The notes below the pieces were generated by a model that saw nothing but the letters and a program-made list of their open reading frames with translations, ran no database searches and was not told the origin of the DNA. From contig JAXMDK010000006.1 in assembly GCA_046348855.1 (NCBI GenBank), positions 93,301 to 157,300 on the forward strand: a stretch of 64,000 nucleotides of DNA, written 5' to 3'. This document shows, in pieces, positions 8,777 to 18,473 of this stretch. The translations under genes and the position numbers were made by a program. This DNA is from TMP-24 sp046348855 (lineage in GTDB: Bacteria; Pseudomonadota; Alphaproteobacteria; Rhodobacterales; Rhodobacteraceae). Numbering within the stretch: the stretch's first letter is position 1; every line of letters begins with the position of its first letter.

Positions 8777-9612
8777 ACCCATGAAATGCAGGGATCGGCC
8801 ATGCGGCCGGTGCATGGCTGGCGCGGCGGTCGGTCCGCGAGCAGCGCCAGCGCCGCGCGGTGAAGTTCAGGCGAGGCGGCGGCGACGGTGGCGACATTTT
8901 CGCCCATCGACAGGCGGCCGCCCCGCCAGTCGGTCATCACCCCGCCGGCTTCCTCGACCAGCAGCGACACGGCGAGGTAGTCGTAGGGCTGCAGGTCGAA
9001 GTCGATGACCAGATCGACATGGCCCATCGCCAGAAGCGCATAGGGATAGCAATCGTAGGAAAAACGCCGCGTGGTGCCGGCGGACATGATCCGGGCGAAG
9101 GTCTGCGGGTGGGCGCGCCAGATCTTTTCGCCTTCGTTGACGTAGATGGTGGCGGACTTCAGGTCGCTGCGGCCCGAGGTCTTCAGCCGCTCGGCACCGT
9201 AAAAGGCCCCCTTCCCGCGTTCGGCCGTATAGATTTCGCCCAAGGCCGGCATCCCGACCGCCGCCAGCCGGGTCCGGCCGTCGACAAGGTGCGACAGCAG
9301 GAACCCGAACAGCGGATGGCCCGAGATGAAGCTGCGGGTGCCGTCGATCGGGTCGATGACCCAGAGCGCACGGGCGTCGCCGCCCTCGATCCCGTGTTCC
9401 TCGCCATAGAGCCCGTGGCCGGGGAAACGGTCGGCGATCAGGCGGCGGACCTCGGCCTCGACCCCGCGGTCGGCCTGGGTGACGGGGCTTTCGTCGGCCT
9501 TGAACTCGATCCCGAGCCGGCCCCGGAAGAAGCGCAGCGCAGCCTTTGCCGCGGCGGCGGCAATGTCGGCGGCGTCCTGAAGGCGGGCTTCGGCCGGGCT
9601 GGCCCCGGTCAT
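8773..9612 (-). CDS. Inositol-monophosphatase family enzyme, probably histidinol-phosphatase
   Basis: A 279-residue Mg-dependent, Li-sensitive-type phosphatase. Metal-ligand motifs are GEEHG near residue 70 and WVIDPIDGTRSFISGHPLFG near 85, followed by the C-terminal segment LQPYDYLAVSLLVEEAGGVMTDW near 210. The GTRSFISG version after DPIDG is typical of the HisN-type (histidinol-phosphate) subgroup rather than inositol monophosphatase. ATG 9612 overlaps the IalB stop in an ATGA, so the two genes are co-translated. The substrate is inferred. Confidence 0.75.
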   Translation of the reverse strand: MTGASPAEARLQDAADIAAAAAKAALRFFRGRLGIEFKADESPVTQADRGVEAEVRRLIADRFPGHGLYGEEHGIEGGDARALWVIDPIDGTRSFISGHPLFGFLLSHLVDGRTRLAAVGMPALGEIYTAERGKGAFYGAERLKTSGRSDLKSATIYVNEGEKIWRAHPQTFARIMSAGTTRRFSYDCYPYALLAMGHVDLVIDFDLQPYDYLAVSLLVEEAGGVMTDWRGGRLSMGENVATVAAASPELHRAALALLADRPPRQPCTGRMADPCISWV

Positions 9613-10139
9613 TTGGCGCACTGCTTGGCGGCTTCGTCCACCGCCGCCGAGAAACCGGCGAGCGAGAAGGTGTCCTTGGTTTGCGTGCCCTTGGCGGAAT
9701 GGGCGGTGACGGTGGCCGACGAGCCGGCCTTCAGCGCGGCGATGATCTTGACGTCATCTTCGGGCGAGCCGGACCAGGCCCAGTCCTTCGTGGTGGTATC
9801 GGGGTAAAGGTCGAAGGCGGTCCCGCCGACATCGAGGCTGACAGTCGAGCCGGGCGCGAAGGGATAGCCGCCGGCAAAGGAAATCTCGCCCTTGCTGCCG
9901 GTGCGGTAGGTGATGAACAGCCGGATGTCGCCCCGGCTGACGGCGACGGCCTTGCCGCCCTTGGTGTTGACGGTTTCGGTTGGGGCCGACACTGACCAGC
10001 ACTGCTTGGGCGTGCCGTCGACAAAGGTGCTCCAAGCCGTGTTGGTGGCGACCCGGTTGGTCGAGGTTTCGGCCAGCGCTGGCAGGGCCAGCAACAAGGT
10101 GGCGGCGACGGCCGCCAGACCGGTTTGGGGTGATGTCAT
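9609..10139 (-). CDS. IalB-family (invasion-associated locus B) exported protein
   Basis: A 176-residue protein with a Sec signal peptide (residues 1-23, cleavage after ALA). The mature part has the IalB layout: a conserved CWSVSAPTE segment near residue 48, RLFITYR near 73, FAGGYPF near 88 and a C-terminal cysteine (AKQCAK), giving two cysteines. IalB proteins were named from Bartonella invasion, but the family is widespread in free-living alphaproteobacteria and its role is unclear. It leads the ATGA-coupled pair with the phosphatase. Confidence 0.75.
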   Translation of the reverse strand: MTSPQTGLAAVAATLLLALPALAETSTNRVATNTAWSTFVDGTPKQCWSVSAPTETVNTKGGKAVAVSRGDIRLFITYRTGSKGEISFAGGYPFAPGSTVSLDVGGTAFDLYPDTTTKDWAWSGSPEDDVKIIAALKAGSSATVTAHSAKGTQTKDTFSLAGFSAAVDEAAKQCAK

Positions 10140-10310
10140 TGTCCTGCGGCCTCCAGCCTGTCTTTCCGCCCGCCTCTCTGCCGTCCGGGCGGTCAGTTTT
10201 GCATGGCGGGGCGCGTAGTGAATTTGTAAGGAACCATACGCAAGTCGCGCGGAGGGGGAAAGCCCCGGCGGCGCGGCGCTGCGGCGGATTTTTGCGCAAG
10301 GGAGTTGGCG

Positions 10311-11303
10311 ATGGCGGCGGCACCAATGGTCGAACTGTGGCGGGGCGGGCGGCTGGAAAGCTGGCACGCGGGGCATGCGGTCATCTGCGGGCCGGGCGGC
10401 GAGATCTTCGAGGCCTGGGGCGACCCCGGCGCGGTGATCTTTCCGCGATCCTCCTGCAAGATGATCCAGGCGCTGCCGCTGATCGAAAGCGGGGCGGCGG
10501 ATGCGGCGGGGCTTGGCGAGGCGCAACTGGCGCTGGCCTGCGCCAGCCACCAGGGCGCCGAGATCCATACCAGCCGGGTCTCCGCCTGGCTGAAGGATCT
10601 GGGAATGGGCGAGCCCGACCTGCGCTGCGGCACGCACTGGCCCTCGGACCTGCCGGCGCGCGACGGGCTGATCAAGACCGGCGGCTCGCCCTGCCAGCTG
10701 CACAACAATTGTTCGGGCAAGCATGCCGGGTTCCTGACGCTGAACCGCCATCTGGGCGGCGGGGCGGAATATGTCGAGCCTGACCATCCGGTGCAGCGGG
10801 CGGTGAAAGCGGCAACCGAGGAGGTCGCCGGCGAAACCAGTCCGGGCTTTGGGATCGACGGCTGTTCGGCGCCGAATCATGCGCTGTCGGTGCATGGGCT
10901 GGCGCGGTCGATGGCGTTCTTTGCCGGCGCGCGCGAACAGGGTCCGGTGCGGGAACGCGCCGCCCACAGGCTGGCGCGGGCGATGATGGCCTATCCCGAA
11001 CTGGTGGCGGGCGAGGGGCGGGCCTGCACCCGGCTGATGCGGGCGATGGGCGGGCGGGTTGCGGTCAAGACCGGGGCCGAGGCGGTGTTCACCGCCATCA
11101 TCCCGGAACGCAAGCTGGGGATCGCGCTGAAGATCGTTGATGGCGGCACCCGCGCCTCGGAGGCGGCGATCACCGCGCTGCTGGTGCGGCTGGGGGTCCT
11201 GGCCAAGGAGGATCCGGTGGTCGGCCAGTTGCTGAGCGGGCCGCAGGCCAACTGGCGCGGGCTGGTGACCGGCGAATTGCGGCTGGCGGCGGGCTTCTGC
11301 TGA
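10311..11303 (+). CDS. L-asparaginase, ReAV (class 3) type
   Basis: A 330-residue enzyme of the asparaginase II family (PF06089-type), predicted to hydrolyse L-asparagine to aspartate and ammonia in the cytoplasm. Residues matching the Rhizobium etli ReAV active site as I recall it are the Ser-x-x-Lys in PRSSCKMIQ near residue 50, the zinc-site Cys and Lys in NNCSGKHAGF near 135, Cys in GIDGCSAPNHA near 188, Cys in GEGRACTRLM near 245 and Lys in VKTGAEAVF. ATG 10311 has GGGAG seven bases upstream; a TTG at 10305 is less likely. Confidence 0.8.
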   Translation: MAAAPMVELWRGGRLESWHAGHAVICGPGGEIFEAWGDPGAVIFPRSSCKMIQALPLIESGAADAAGLGEAQLALACASHQGAEIHTSRVSAWLKDLGMGEPDLRCGTHWPSDLPARDGLIKTGGSPCQLHNNCSGKHAGFLTLNRHLGGGAEYVEPDHPVQRAVKAATEEVAGETSPGFGIDGCSAPNHALSVHGLARSMAFFAGAREQGPVRERAAHRLARAMMAYPELVAGEGRACTRLMRAMGGRVAVKTGAEAVFTAIIPERKLGIALKIVDGGTRASEAAITALLVRLGVLAKEDPVVGQLLSGPQANWRGLVTGELRLAAGFC

Positions 11304-11330
11304 AGCGGCGGGCGCCGGTATTCGGCTAGG

Positions 11331-12089
11331 TCAGAGCATCTGCCAGATCAGCCGCGCCGCCATCGCCGACGAGGTGACGACGAGGAGCGGCTTGATGAGC
11401 CGCGCGCCGACACGCATGGCCAACCGTGCGCCCACCTGGGCGCCAAGCGCCTGGGCCGCGCCCATCGCCAGGCCGAGTTTCCACAAGGGCGCGCCGGCTA
11501 GCGTGTAGGCGAGGATCGAGCCAAGGTTCGAGGCGAAGTTCAAGAGCTTGGTGTGGGCGGTGGCCTTGAGGATGCCGAACCCGGCCAGAAGCACGAAGCC
11601 GATCATGAAGAACGACCCGGTGCCCGGGCCGACCAACCCATCGTAAAGGGCTATGGCAGGAACGAAACCGGCGGTGAAGGCGGCGGGGCCGAGCCGCTGG
11701 TGGCGGTCGGCGTCGGTCAGGCCGGGCTTCAGCGCGAAAAACAGCGCGATGCCAACCAGGATGACCGGCAGCAGAAGTTTCATCGCGCCGGTGGGGATGT
11801 AGGGCACCAGGCACGATCCGACGAAGGCGGCGGCAAAGGACAGCGCGGCGGGGAGGGCCTGGGTGGAAAGCGCGACATGGCCGCGGCGGGCATAGGCCAG
11901 GGCGGCGGTTCCGGCGCCGAAGGCGCCCTGCACCTTGTTGGTGGCCAGAGCCTGCACCGGCGGCAGCCCGGCCAGCAGCAGCGCCGGCACGGTGATGAGC
12001 CCGCCGCCGCCGGCGATGCTGTCGACCACCCCCGCCAGGAAGGCGGCGAGGATCAGGAAAAGGGCGGCGGTTCCGGCAAGGTCGAACAT
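11331..12089 (-). CDS. TSUP family permease (TauE/SafE)
   Basis: A 252-residue inner-membrane protein with about seven to eight helices. The segments FLAGVVDSIAGGGGLITVPALLLAGLPP (key motif GGGGLITVPALL) near residue 20 and ATNKVQGAFGAGTA near 48 are the first TSUP repeat. LVGPGTGSFFMIGFV near 160 and AHTKLLNFASNLGS near 183 are the second. Family members move sulfite, sulfonates or other organic anions. The substrate here is not evident. It converges on the asparaginase gene. Confidence 0.85.
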   Translation of the reverse strand: MFDLAGTAALFLILAAFLAGVVDSIAGGGGLITVPALLLAGLPPVQALATNKVQGAFGAGTAALAYARRGHVALSTQALPAALSFAAAFVGSCLVPYIPTGAMKLLLPVILVGIALFFALKPGLTDADRHQRLGPAAFTAGFVPAIALYDGLVGPGTGSFFMIGFVLLAGFGILKATAHTKLLNFASNLGSILAYTLAGAPLWKLGLAMGAAQALGAQVGARLAMRVGARLIKPLLVVTSSAMAARLIWQML

Positions 12090-12125
12090 GGGCGCACCAT
12101 TTCCGTGGCGGGCGGGAAAGTAAAG

Positions 12126-12998
12126 TCAGGCGAAGTCGGCGGCGGCATAGCCCTGGATGTAAAGCAGCGCGGTCAGGTCGCCGTGGTTGATGCGGATGTC
12201 GCATTGGGCGGCGACCGACGGCTTGGCGTGCAGCGCCACCCCGGCCCCGGCCAGGCCGAGCATGCCAAGATCGTTGGCGCCGTCGCCCACCGCGATCACC
12301 TCGGCGGGGGTCAGGCCAAGACGGGCGGCGATGTCGTGAAGGGCGGCGATCTTGGCCTCGCGCCCGAGGATCGGGCGGGCGACGTCGCCGGTCAGAAGGC
12401 CGTCGGCGGCCAGCAGCACGTTGGCGCGGTGTTCGTCGAAGCCCAGATGCGCCGCCACAGGGCCGCTAAAGGCGGTGAAGCCGCCCGAGACCAGCGCGGC
12501 ATGGCCGCCATTGGCCTTCATCGTGGCGATCAGCGTCCGCCCGCCCGGCGTGTAGGTAATGCGTTCGGCCAGAACCTCGGCGATGGTCGAGACGGGCAGA
12601 CCCTTCATCAGCCCGACCCGCTCCAGCAGCGCCTCTTCGAAGTTCAGCTCGCCGTTCATCGCCCGGGCGGTGATGGCGGCGATGCGCGGGCCGAACCCGG
12701 CCTTCGCGCCCAGTTCGTCGATGCATTCCTGGCCGATCATGGTCGAATCCATGTCGGCGAGCAGCATCCGCTTGCGCCGGCCGGCGGCGGGCTGCACCAC
12801 CAGGTCGATGCCGAGCGATTGCAGGCCCTCCCAGACCTGCCAGCGGTTTTCCGGGATGGCGGGCAGCGAGAATTCGGCGGCGATGCCGGGGTTCAGCCAC
12901 AGCGCCGCGCCACCGCCCCAGGCATCGCGGAGCGATTCGACGGCCGCCCGGTCGAGGTTGGCGCGGGCGGGGCTGGCAAGAAGCGTGGCGACATGCAT
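12126..12998 (-). CDS. serB: Phosphoserine phosphatase
   Basis: A 290-residue HAD-superfamily phosphatase that performs the last step of serine synthesis. The catalytic loop DMDSTMIGQECIDELG lies near residue 87 (nucleophile and acid/base are the first two aspartates). SGGFTAFSG near 178 and GDGANDLGMLG near 238 are motifs II and III/IV. The N-terminal 75 residues are a degenerate ACT-like region, as in the E. coli enzyme. It lies on the strand opposite to serC and serA, making a serine-synthesis neighbourhood. Confidence 0.93.
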   Translation of the reverse strand: MHVATLLASPARANLDRAAVESLRDAWGGGAALWLNPGIAAEFSLPAIPENRWQVWEGLQSLGIDLVVQPAAGRRKRMLLADMDSTMIGQECIDELGAKAGFGPRIAAITARAMNGELNFEEALLERVGLMKGLPVSTIAEVLAERITYTPGGRTLIATMKANGGHAALVSGGFTAFSGPVAAHLGFDEHRANVLLAADGLLTGDVARPILGREAKIAALHDIAARLGLTPAEVIAVGDGANDLGMLGLAGAGVALHAKPSVAAQCDIRINHGDLTALLYIQGYAAADFA

Positions 12999-13098
12999 GG
13001 GGATGGCGTCCGGTCAGGGTCTGTCGCCGACGCTCTAGACAGAAGCGGGGCGCGTGGCCAGAGCCAAATCCGCCGATGCCCGGACGACCGGTGCGCAG

Positions 13099-13740
13099 TC
13101 AGGCGGGGCGGTCGGCTGGCTCGCCGCCGAAATGGGCCCAGAACTCATCACGGGCGTTGCTGCGCGGGAAGGGTTCGTCCGGGACGGTGGCGCCGAGGAA
13201 CCGGCACAGGGGGCCCCATCCGTCGACGGGCGAAAACACCAGAAGACGTTCGGCCGGAACGGTGGCGCGGACCTTTTCGTTGTTGCTCCGGTAAGCGGCG
13301 ACTGCCGTCGCCTTGTCGAGCCCGCCGAACACGCCGCCGACCAGGATCCGGTCCATGGTCGCGAACAGTGCGGCGATCGGCGGCGGCAACGGCAGTTGCG
13401 TGCGGCTGGCGAAGAACTTGCCGATGGTGGTCGAGAAGCTGGCCCACCATTCCTCTTCGGGGCGTTCGGTGTGGATCACCCTGGCGGCGGGGAAGGCGGC
13501 GATCAGCCGTTCCCACACCGCCGCGCCGGGGAAGTCGACCTGGCTGTTGTAGCCGGCGAAGATGTGCGCCCAGTCGACGGGGGCCCCGTTGGCGACGTCC
13601 TCCCACAGCGGCTGCTGGGCCGGGTTCTCGATGACCTCGATCATGTGGTGGGTGGGGCCGAACCCGAGTTTTTCGAGCGCGAGCTTGGTCGACATCGTTC
13701 CGGTCCGGCCAAAGCCGGAGCCGATCAGCTTGAGTGTCAT
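13099..13740 (-). CDS. Sulfotransferase-family protein
   Basis: A 213-residue protein of the Sulfotransfer_4 group. The PAPS-type phosphate-binding loop is IGSGFGRTGTMSTKLALEKLG (landmark GFGRTGTMS, residues 8-16), and the second nucleotide-contact region is VIHTERPEEEWW near residue 85. Members of this group transfer sulfo groups, but many are uncharacterised and acceptor specificity cannot be read from sequence. It starts at ATG 13740; the longer frame to 13953 runs across the serC promoter. It sits between serB and serC. Confidence 0.7.
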   Translation of the reverse strand: MTLKLIGSGFGRTGTMSTKLALEKLGFGPTHHMIEVIENPAQQPLWEDVANGAPVDWAHIFAGYNSQVDFPGAAVWERLIAAFPAARVIHTERPEEEWWASFSTTIGKFFASRTQLPLPPPIAALFATMDRILVGGVFGGLDKATAVAAYRSNNEKVRATVPAERLLVFSPVDGWGPLCRFLGATVPDEPFPRSNARDEFWAHFGGEPADRPA

Positions 13741-13890
13741 GGCGCGTCTCCTGTTGCTGCCGGAGATTACCACGAACCGGCCAGCCTGTCGCGGCCGGTG
13801 CCCGTGGCGCGCAGGTTTCCGATAGTGACCGGCGGCGGTGAATTTCGTCGTTTTTTCGCGCAGGAGCGGCGTTTTCGGACCGGATTCGAC

Positions 13891-13919
13891 TTGCGGCGCC
13901 GGCCCGACCCGCCTATGCG
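13891..13919 (+). promoter_or_regulatory. Candidate serC promoter
   Basis: TTGCGG (13891-13896) and TATGCG (13914-13919) are separated by 17 bases, about 50 bases ahead of the serC start. A small CCCTT/AAGGG hairpin and a GGAAGGA ribosome-binding site follow. Confidence 0.4.
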
Positions 13920-13970
13920 TGGCGGCGGGACACCCTTCCCCACCGAAGGGCATATATCTGGAAGGATAGA

Positions 13971-15119
<1,149 letters not shown>

Positions 15120-15128
15120 CAGCGAGGC

Positions 15129-15180
15129 GCGGGGGCGCTGCCCCCGCACCCCCGGGATATTTTCACCAGGATGAAGAGGC
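15129..15180. repeat. Dispersed intergenic repeat, copy 2
   Basis: The copy comprises a GCGGGGGCGCTGCCCCCGC hairpin-forming half followed by ACCCCCGGGATATTTTCACC and a purine-rich AGGATGAAGAGG tail. It fills half of the serC-serA spacer. The hairpin half and the GGRRTATTT core recur at the other copies. Confidence 0.65.
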
Positions 15181-15224
15181 AGCGGTCGCCGAAACGGGCC
15201 GCGCTGCCGTGAAAGGACAAGGAC

Positions 15225-16817
15225 ATGCCTAAAGTTCTCGTATCCGACAAGCTTTCGGAAACCGCCGTCCAGATCTTCCGCGACCGCGGGGTCGAGGTCG
15301 ATTATCTGCCCGATCTGGGCAAGGACAAGGACAAGCTTCTGGAGGTGATCGGCCAGTATGACGGCCTGGCGATCCGCTCGGCCACCAAGGTCTCCGACAA
15401 GCTTCTGGCCGCGGCCAGCCGGCTGAAGGTGATCGGCCGCGCCGGGATCGGCGTCGACAACGTCGACATCCCGGCGGCATCGAAGCGCGGGGTGATCGTG
15501 ATGAACACGCCCTTCGGCAATTCGGTCACCACCGCCGAGCATGCCATCGCCATGATGTTCGCGGTGGCCCGGCAACTGCCCGAGGCCAGCGTTTCGACCC
15601 ATGAGGGCAAGTGGGAAAAGAACCGCTTCATGGGGGTGGAGCTGTTCAACAAGACGCTTGGGGTGATCGGCGCCGGCAACATTGGCGGCATCGTCTGCGA
15701 CCGGGCGCTGGGGCTGCACATGAAGGTGATCGCCTATGATCCGTTCCTGTCGGAGGAACGGGCCAAGGCGATGGGCGTGACCAAGGTCGAACTGGACGAG
15801 CTGCTGCACCGGGCCGACTTCATCACCCTGCATGTGCCGCTGACCGACAAGACCCGCAACATCCTGTCGCGCGAGTCGCTGGCCAAGACCAAGAAGGGCG
15901 TGCGCATCATCAACTGCGCCCGCGGCGGGCTGGTGGACGAGGCGGCGCTGGCCGAGGCGCTGAAGTCCGGGCATGTCGCGGGCGCCGCCTTCGACGTGTT
16001 CGAGGTGGAGCCGGCGACGGCGAGCCCGCTGTTTCATCTGCCGAACGTCGTCTGCACCCCGCATCTCGGCGCCTCGACCACCGAGGCGCAGGAGAATGTC
16101 GCCCTGCAGGTGGCCGAGCAGATGGCCGACTACCTGCTGACCGGCGCAGTGCAGAATGCGCTGAACATGCCGTCGGTCACCGCCGAGGAGGCGGCGGTGA
16201 TGGGGCCGTGGATCAAGCTGGCCAGCCACTTGGGCGCCTTCGCCGGGCAGCTGACCGACGAGCCGATCAAGGCGATCAACGTGCTTTACGACGGTTCGGT
16301 CAGCCACATGAACCTGGCGGCCCTGAACTGCGCGGCCATCGCCGGGATCATGAAGGTGACGAACCCCGACGTGAACCTGGTGTCGGCGCCGGTGGTGGCG
16401 CGCGAACGCGGCGTCCAGATCGCCACCACGCGTCAGGAAAAGGGCGGCGTCTTCGACGGCTACATGAAGCTGACGGTGGTGACCGACCGGCGCGAACGGT
16501 CGATCGCCGGGACGGTGTTCAGCGACGGCAAGCCGCGCTTCATCCAGATCAAGGGCATCAATATCGACGCCGAGATCGGCGAACACATGCTCTACACCAC
16601 CAACGACGACGTGCCGGGGATTATCGGCACCCTGGGCCAGACGCTGGGCGAGTCGGGCGTGAACATCGCCAACTTCACCTTGGGCCGGTCGGGGGTGGCC
16701 AAGGACGCGATCGCCCTTCTCTACCTGGACGAGGCCCTGCCCGAGCCGATCCGGCAAAGGCTGATCGGCACCGGAAAGTTCCGGTCGGTGCGGCCTTTGG
16801 TGTTCGACGTCGCCTGA
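15225..16817 (+). CDS. serA: D-3-phosphoglycerate dehydrogenase
   Basis: A 530-residue long-form SerA that oxidises 3-phosphoglycerate with NAD, the first step of serine synthesis. The substrate domain begins KVLVSDKLSETAVQIF. The Rossmann motif GVIGAGNIGGIVCDRAL is near residue 146. The catalytic Arg lies in NCARGGLVDEAAL near 229, Glu in FEVEPA and His in TPHLGASTTEAQENV near 278. The C-terminal third contains the intervening domain and an ACT domain (INIDAEIGEHMLYTTNDDVPG region), the usual site of serine control. Confidence 0.95.
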   Translation: MPKVLVSDKLSETAVQIFRDRGVEVDYLPDLGKDKDKLLEVIGQYDGLAIRSATKVSDKLLAAASRLKVIGRAGIGVDNVDIPAASKRGVIVMNTPFGNSVTTAEHAIAMMFAVARQLPEASVSTHEGKWEKNRFMGVELFNKTLGVIGAGNIGGIVCDRALGLHMKVIAYDPFLSEERAKAMGVTKVELDELLHRADFITLHVPLTDKTRNILSRESLAKTKKGVRIINCARGGLVDEAALAEALKSGHVAGAAFDVFEVEPATASPLFHLPNVVCTPHLGASTTEAQENVALQVAEQMADYLLTGAVQNALNMPSVTAEEAAVMGPWIKLASHLGAFAGQLTDEPIKAINVLYDGSVSHMNLAALNCAAIAGIMKVTNPDVNLVSAPVVARERGVQIATTRQEKGGVFDGYMKLTVVTDRRERSIAGTVFSDGKPRFIQIKGINIDAEIGEHMLYTTNDDVPGIIGTLGQTLGESGVNIANFTLGRSGVAKDAIALLYLDEALPEPIRQRLIGTGKFRSVRPLVFDVA

Positions 16818-16839
16818 GCGATCGGCTATAGGCGCGGAC

Positions 16840-16860
16840 GGGGGCCGGCTGACGGCCCCC
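16840..16860 (+). terminator. Hairpin after serA
   Basis: A perfect 8-bp stem GGGGGCCG/CGGCCCCC with a 5-base loop lies 22 bases after the serA stop. Only a short T-poor sequence follows, so it is a likely but not textbook terminator. Confidence 0.5.
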
Positions 16861-16880
16861 GACTGATTCCTGAGGTTGAC

Positions 16881-17624
16881 ATGCGCAGCTACGCGATCGG
16901 CGACATCCACGGCCACCCCGACAAGCTGGGGGCGCTGCACCGGCTGATCGCCGCCGACCGCGCCCTGTGCGGCGATGACGATGCGCCGGTGATCCATGTC
17001 GGCGACCTGGTCGACCGCGGGCCGGACAGCCGGGGGGTGATCGACCTCTTGATGGCGGGAATCGCCGCGGGCGAGAACTGGGTGGTGCTGAAGGGCAACC
17101 ATGACCGGATGTTCCGCGGCTTCATGGCCGACCCCGACTATCACGACCCGCGGCTGCGCCCCGACCTGTGGTGGCTGCATGAACGGCTGGGGGGCGACAC
17201 CACGCTGGCCTCCTACGGGATCGACGGCGCCGACAGCCGCACCCTGCACGATTTGCACGCCGAGGCCGAGGGCAAGGTGCCGGCCGCGCATGTGGCGTTC
17301 CTGGAGGGGCTGCCGCTTTACCTTCTGCGCGGCGAGTGCCTGTTCGTCCATGCCGGCATCCGCCCCGGCGTCGACCTGCGCGACCAGACCGAGGACGACC
17401 TGCTGTGGATCCGCAAGGAGTTCCACGAGGATTTCCGCGACCACGGGGCGCTGGTCATCCACGGCCATACGCCAGTGGCCGGGGTCACGCACTACGGCAA
17501 CCGGGTGAACATCGACACCGGCGCGGGCTACGGCAAGCCGATGAGCGCCATCGTCACCGAAGGGCGCGAAGTGTTCCAGCTGACCGCCGGAGGCCGGGTG
17601 CGCATCGTTCCGCCGCGGCCCTGA
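16881..17624 (+). CDS. Metallophosphoesterase (serine/threonine phosphatase-like)
   Basis: A 247-residue calcineurin-like phosphoesterase. All metal-binding blocks are present: GDIHGHPDKL near residue 8, GDLVDRGPDSRGVIDLL near 45, GNHDRMFRGF near 73 and VIHGHTP near 195. This is the bacterial PPP/symmetrical ApaH-like group that hydrolyses phosphoproteins or dinucleoside polyphosphates; the substrate is not evident. It follows serA by 63 bases, across a hairpin, and converges on the cyclo-ligase gene. Confidence 0.85.
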   Translation: MRSYAIGDIHGHPDKLGALHRLIAADRALCGDDDAPVIHVGDLVDRGPDSRGVIDLLMAGIAAGENWVVLKGNHDRMFRGFMADPDYHDPRLRPDLWWLHERLGGDTTLASYGIDGADSRTLHDLHAEAEGKVPAAHVAFLEGLPLYLLRGECLFVHAGIRPGVDLRDQTEDDLLWIRKEFHEDFRDHGALVIHGHTPVAGVTHYGNRVNIDTGAGYGKPMSAIVTEGREVFQLTAGGRVRIVPPRP

Positions 17625-17636
17625 GGTCCGGCACCC

Positions 17637-18320
17637 TCAGCCCGGTTCGCGGATGCCCTCTTCCGTGACGACGAGGCTCATCGGGATGTCGTGGGGCTGG
17701 GGGAAGATGGTGGGCAGGATGCTGGCGGCAAGGCCGATGCCGATAGGGCGGCAGGCAGACCCCAGCGCGGCAAGGGTGCGGTCGAAGTAGCCGCCGCCGT
17801 AGCCCAGCCGATAGCAGGCGGGATCGTGGCCGACGAGCGGCGCCAGCGCGATATCGGGCGCCACCCAGTCGCCTTCGGCCGGGACCGGGATGTTCCAGAA
17901 GCCGCGCTCCATCTTTACGCCGGGATGCCACAGGCGAAAGCGCAGCGGCTGGCCCTTTTCGACGACCAGCGGCAGGGCGGCCTGGGCGCCGCGCGCGGCG
18001 AGGCCGGCCAGCCACGGCCGCAGGTCCAGTTCGGCCTTGATCGGCCACCAGCCCGATACGATGCGACCGGCAAGATCGGGCAGGCAGCGGTCGAGGTGGA
18101 GGGCGATGTCGGCGGCGGCCTGCTGGCGGGCGGCGACCGACAGGGCGGCGCGCTCGTCCAGCAGCCGGGTCCGCTCGGCCCGCCGCCAGCGGGCCACGTC
18201 GCGGGCCTGGACCGGATCGGTGGCGCCGGGCAGGCCGCCTTCGGCCTCGCTCAGTTCGTGCAGCGAGCAGGGGGAGGAGGCATAGCTGCGGTTTTCGTCG
18301 GGCTGGTCGGGTCGGGTCAT
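17637..18320 (-). CDS. 5-formyltetrahydrofolate cyclo-ligase
   Basis: A 227-residue enzyme converting 5-formyl-THF to 5,10-methenyl-THF with ATP in cytoplasmic one-carbon metabolism. The signature is LGYGGGYFDRTLA near residue 165. A basic N-terminal helix ERTRLLDERAALS and GWWPIKAELDLRPWL near 85 also fit. The start at 18320 has AAGGGA nearby; the first 40 residues are poorly conserved and rich in Ser/Glu, a longer N-terminus than usual. It is divergent from the thiolase gene. Confidence 0.85.
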   Translation of the reverse strand: MTRPDQPDENRSYASSPCSLHELSEAEGGLPGATDPVQARDVARWRRAERTRLLDERAALSVAARQQAAADIALHLDRCLPDLAGRIVSGWWPIKAELDLRPWLAGLAARGAQAALPLVVEKGQPLRFRLWHPGVKMERGFWNIPVPAEGDWVAPDIALAPLVGHDPACYRLGYGGGYFDRTLAALGSACRPIGIGLAASILPTIFPQPHDIPMSLVVTEEGIREPG

Positions 18321-18473
18321 GGCGATTCCCTTGTATTGCTTGGCGAAGTGGGCGCCCAAGGCGCGGAATGGTCAAGCGCCGCTGCGTCACTTCGTGATCG
18401 GAAGGCGTCGCCGGTCTGGCGAGAGCCGGGCCGGTCGCGCTAGGCTGGCGGCGAGGGCGGCAAGGAGGGCGAC

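Noticed and set aside
11553..13634. 693-codon plus-strand open frame
   Set aside because: It is antisense to the TSUP, serB and sulfotransferase genes, which have clear motifs. Its Gly/Gln/Arg-rich translation shows no fold.
18321..18473. 6S RNA next to the 5-formyl-THF cyclo-ligase gene
   Set aside because: 6S RNA is sometimes adjacent to this gene, but the 153-base spacer also has to hold two divergent promoters and I could not fold a 6S-like bulged rod from it.
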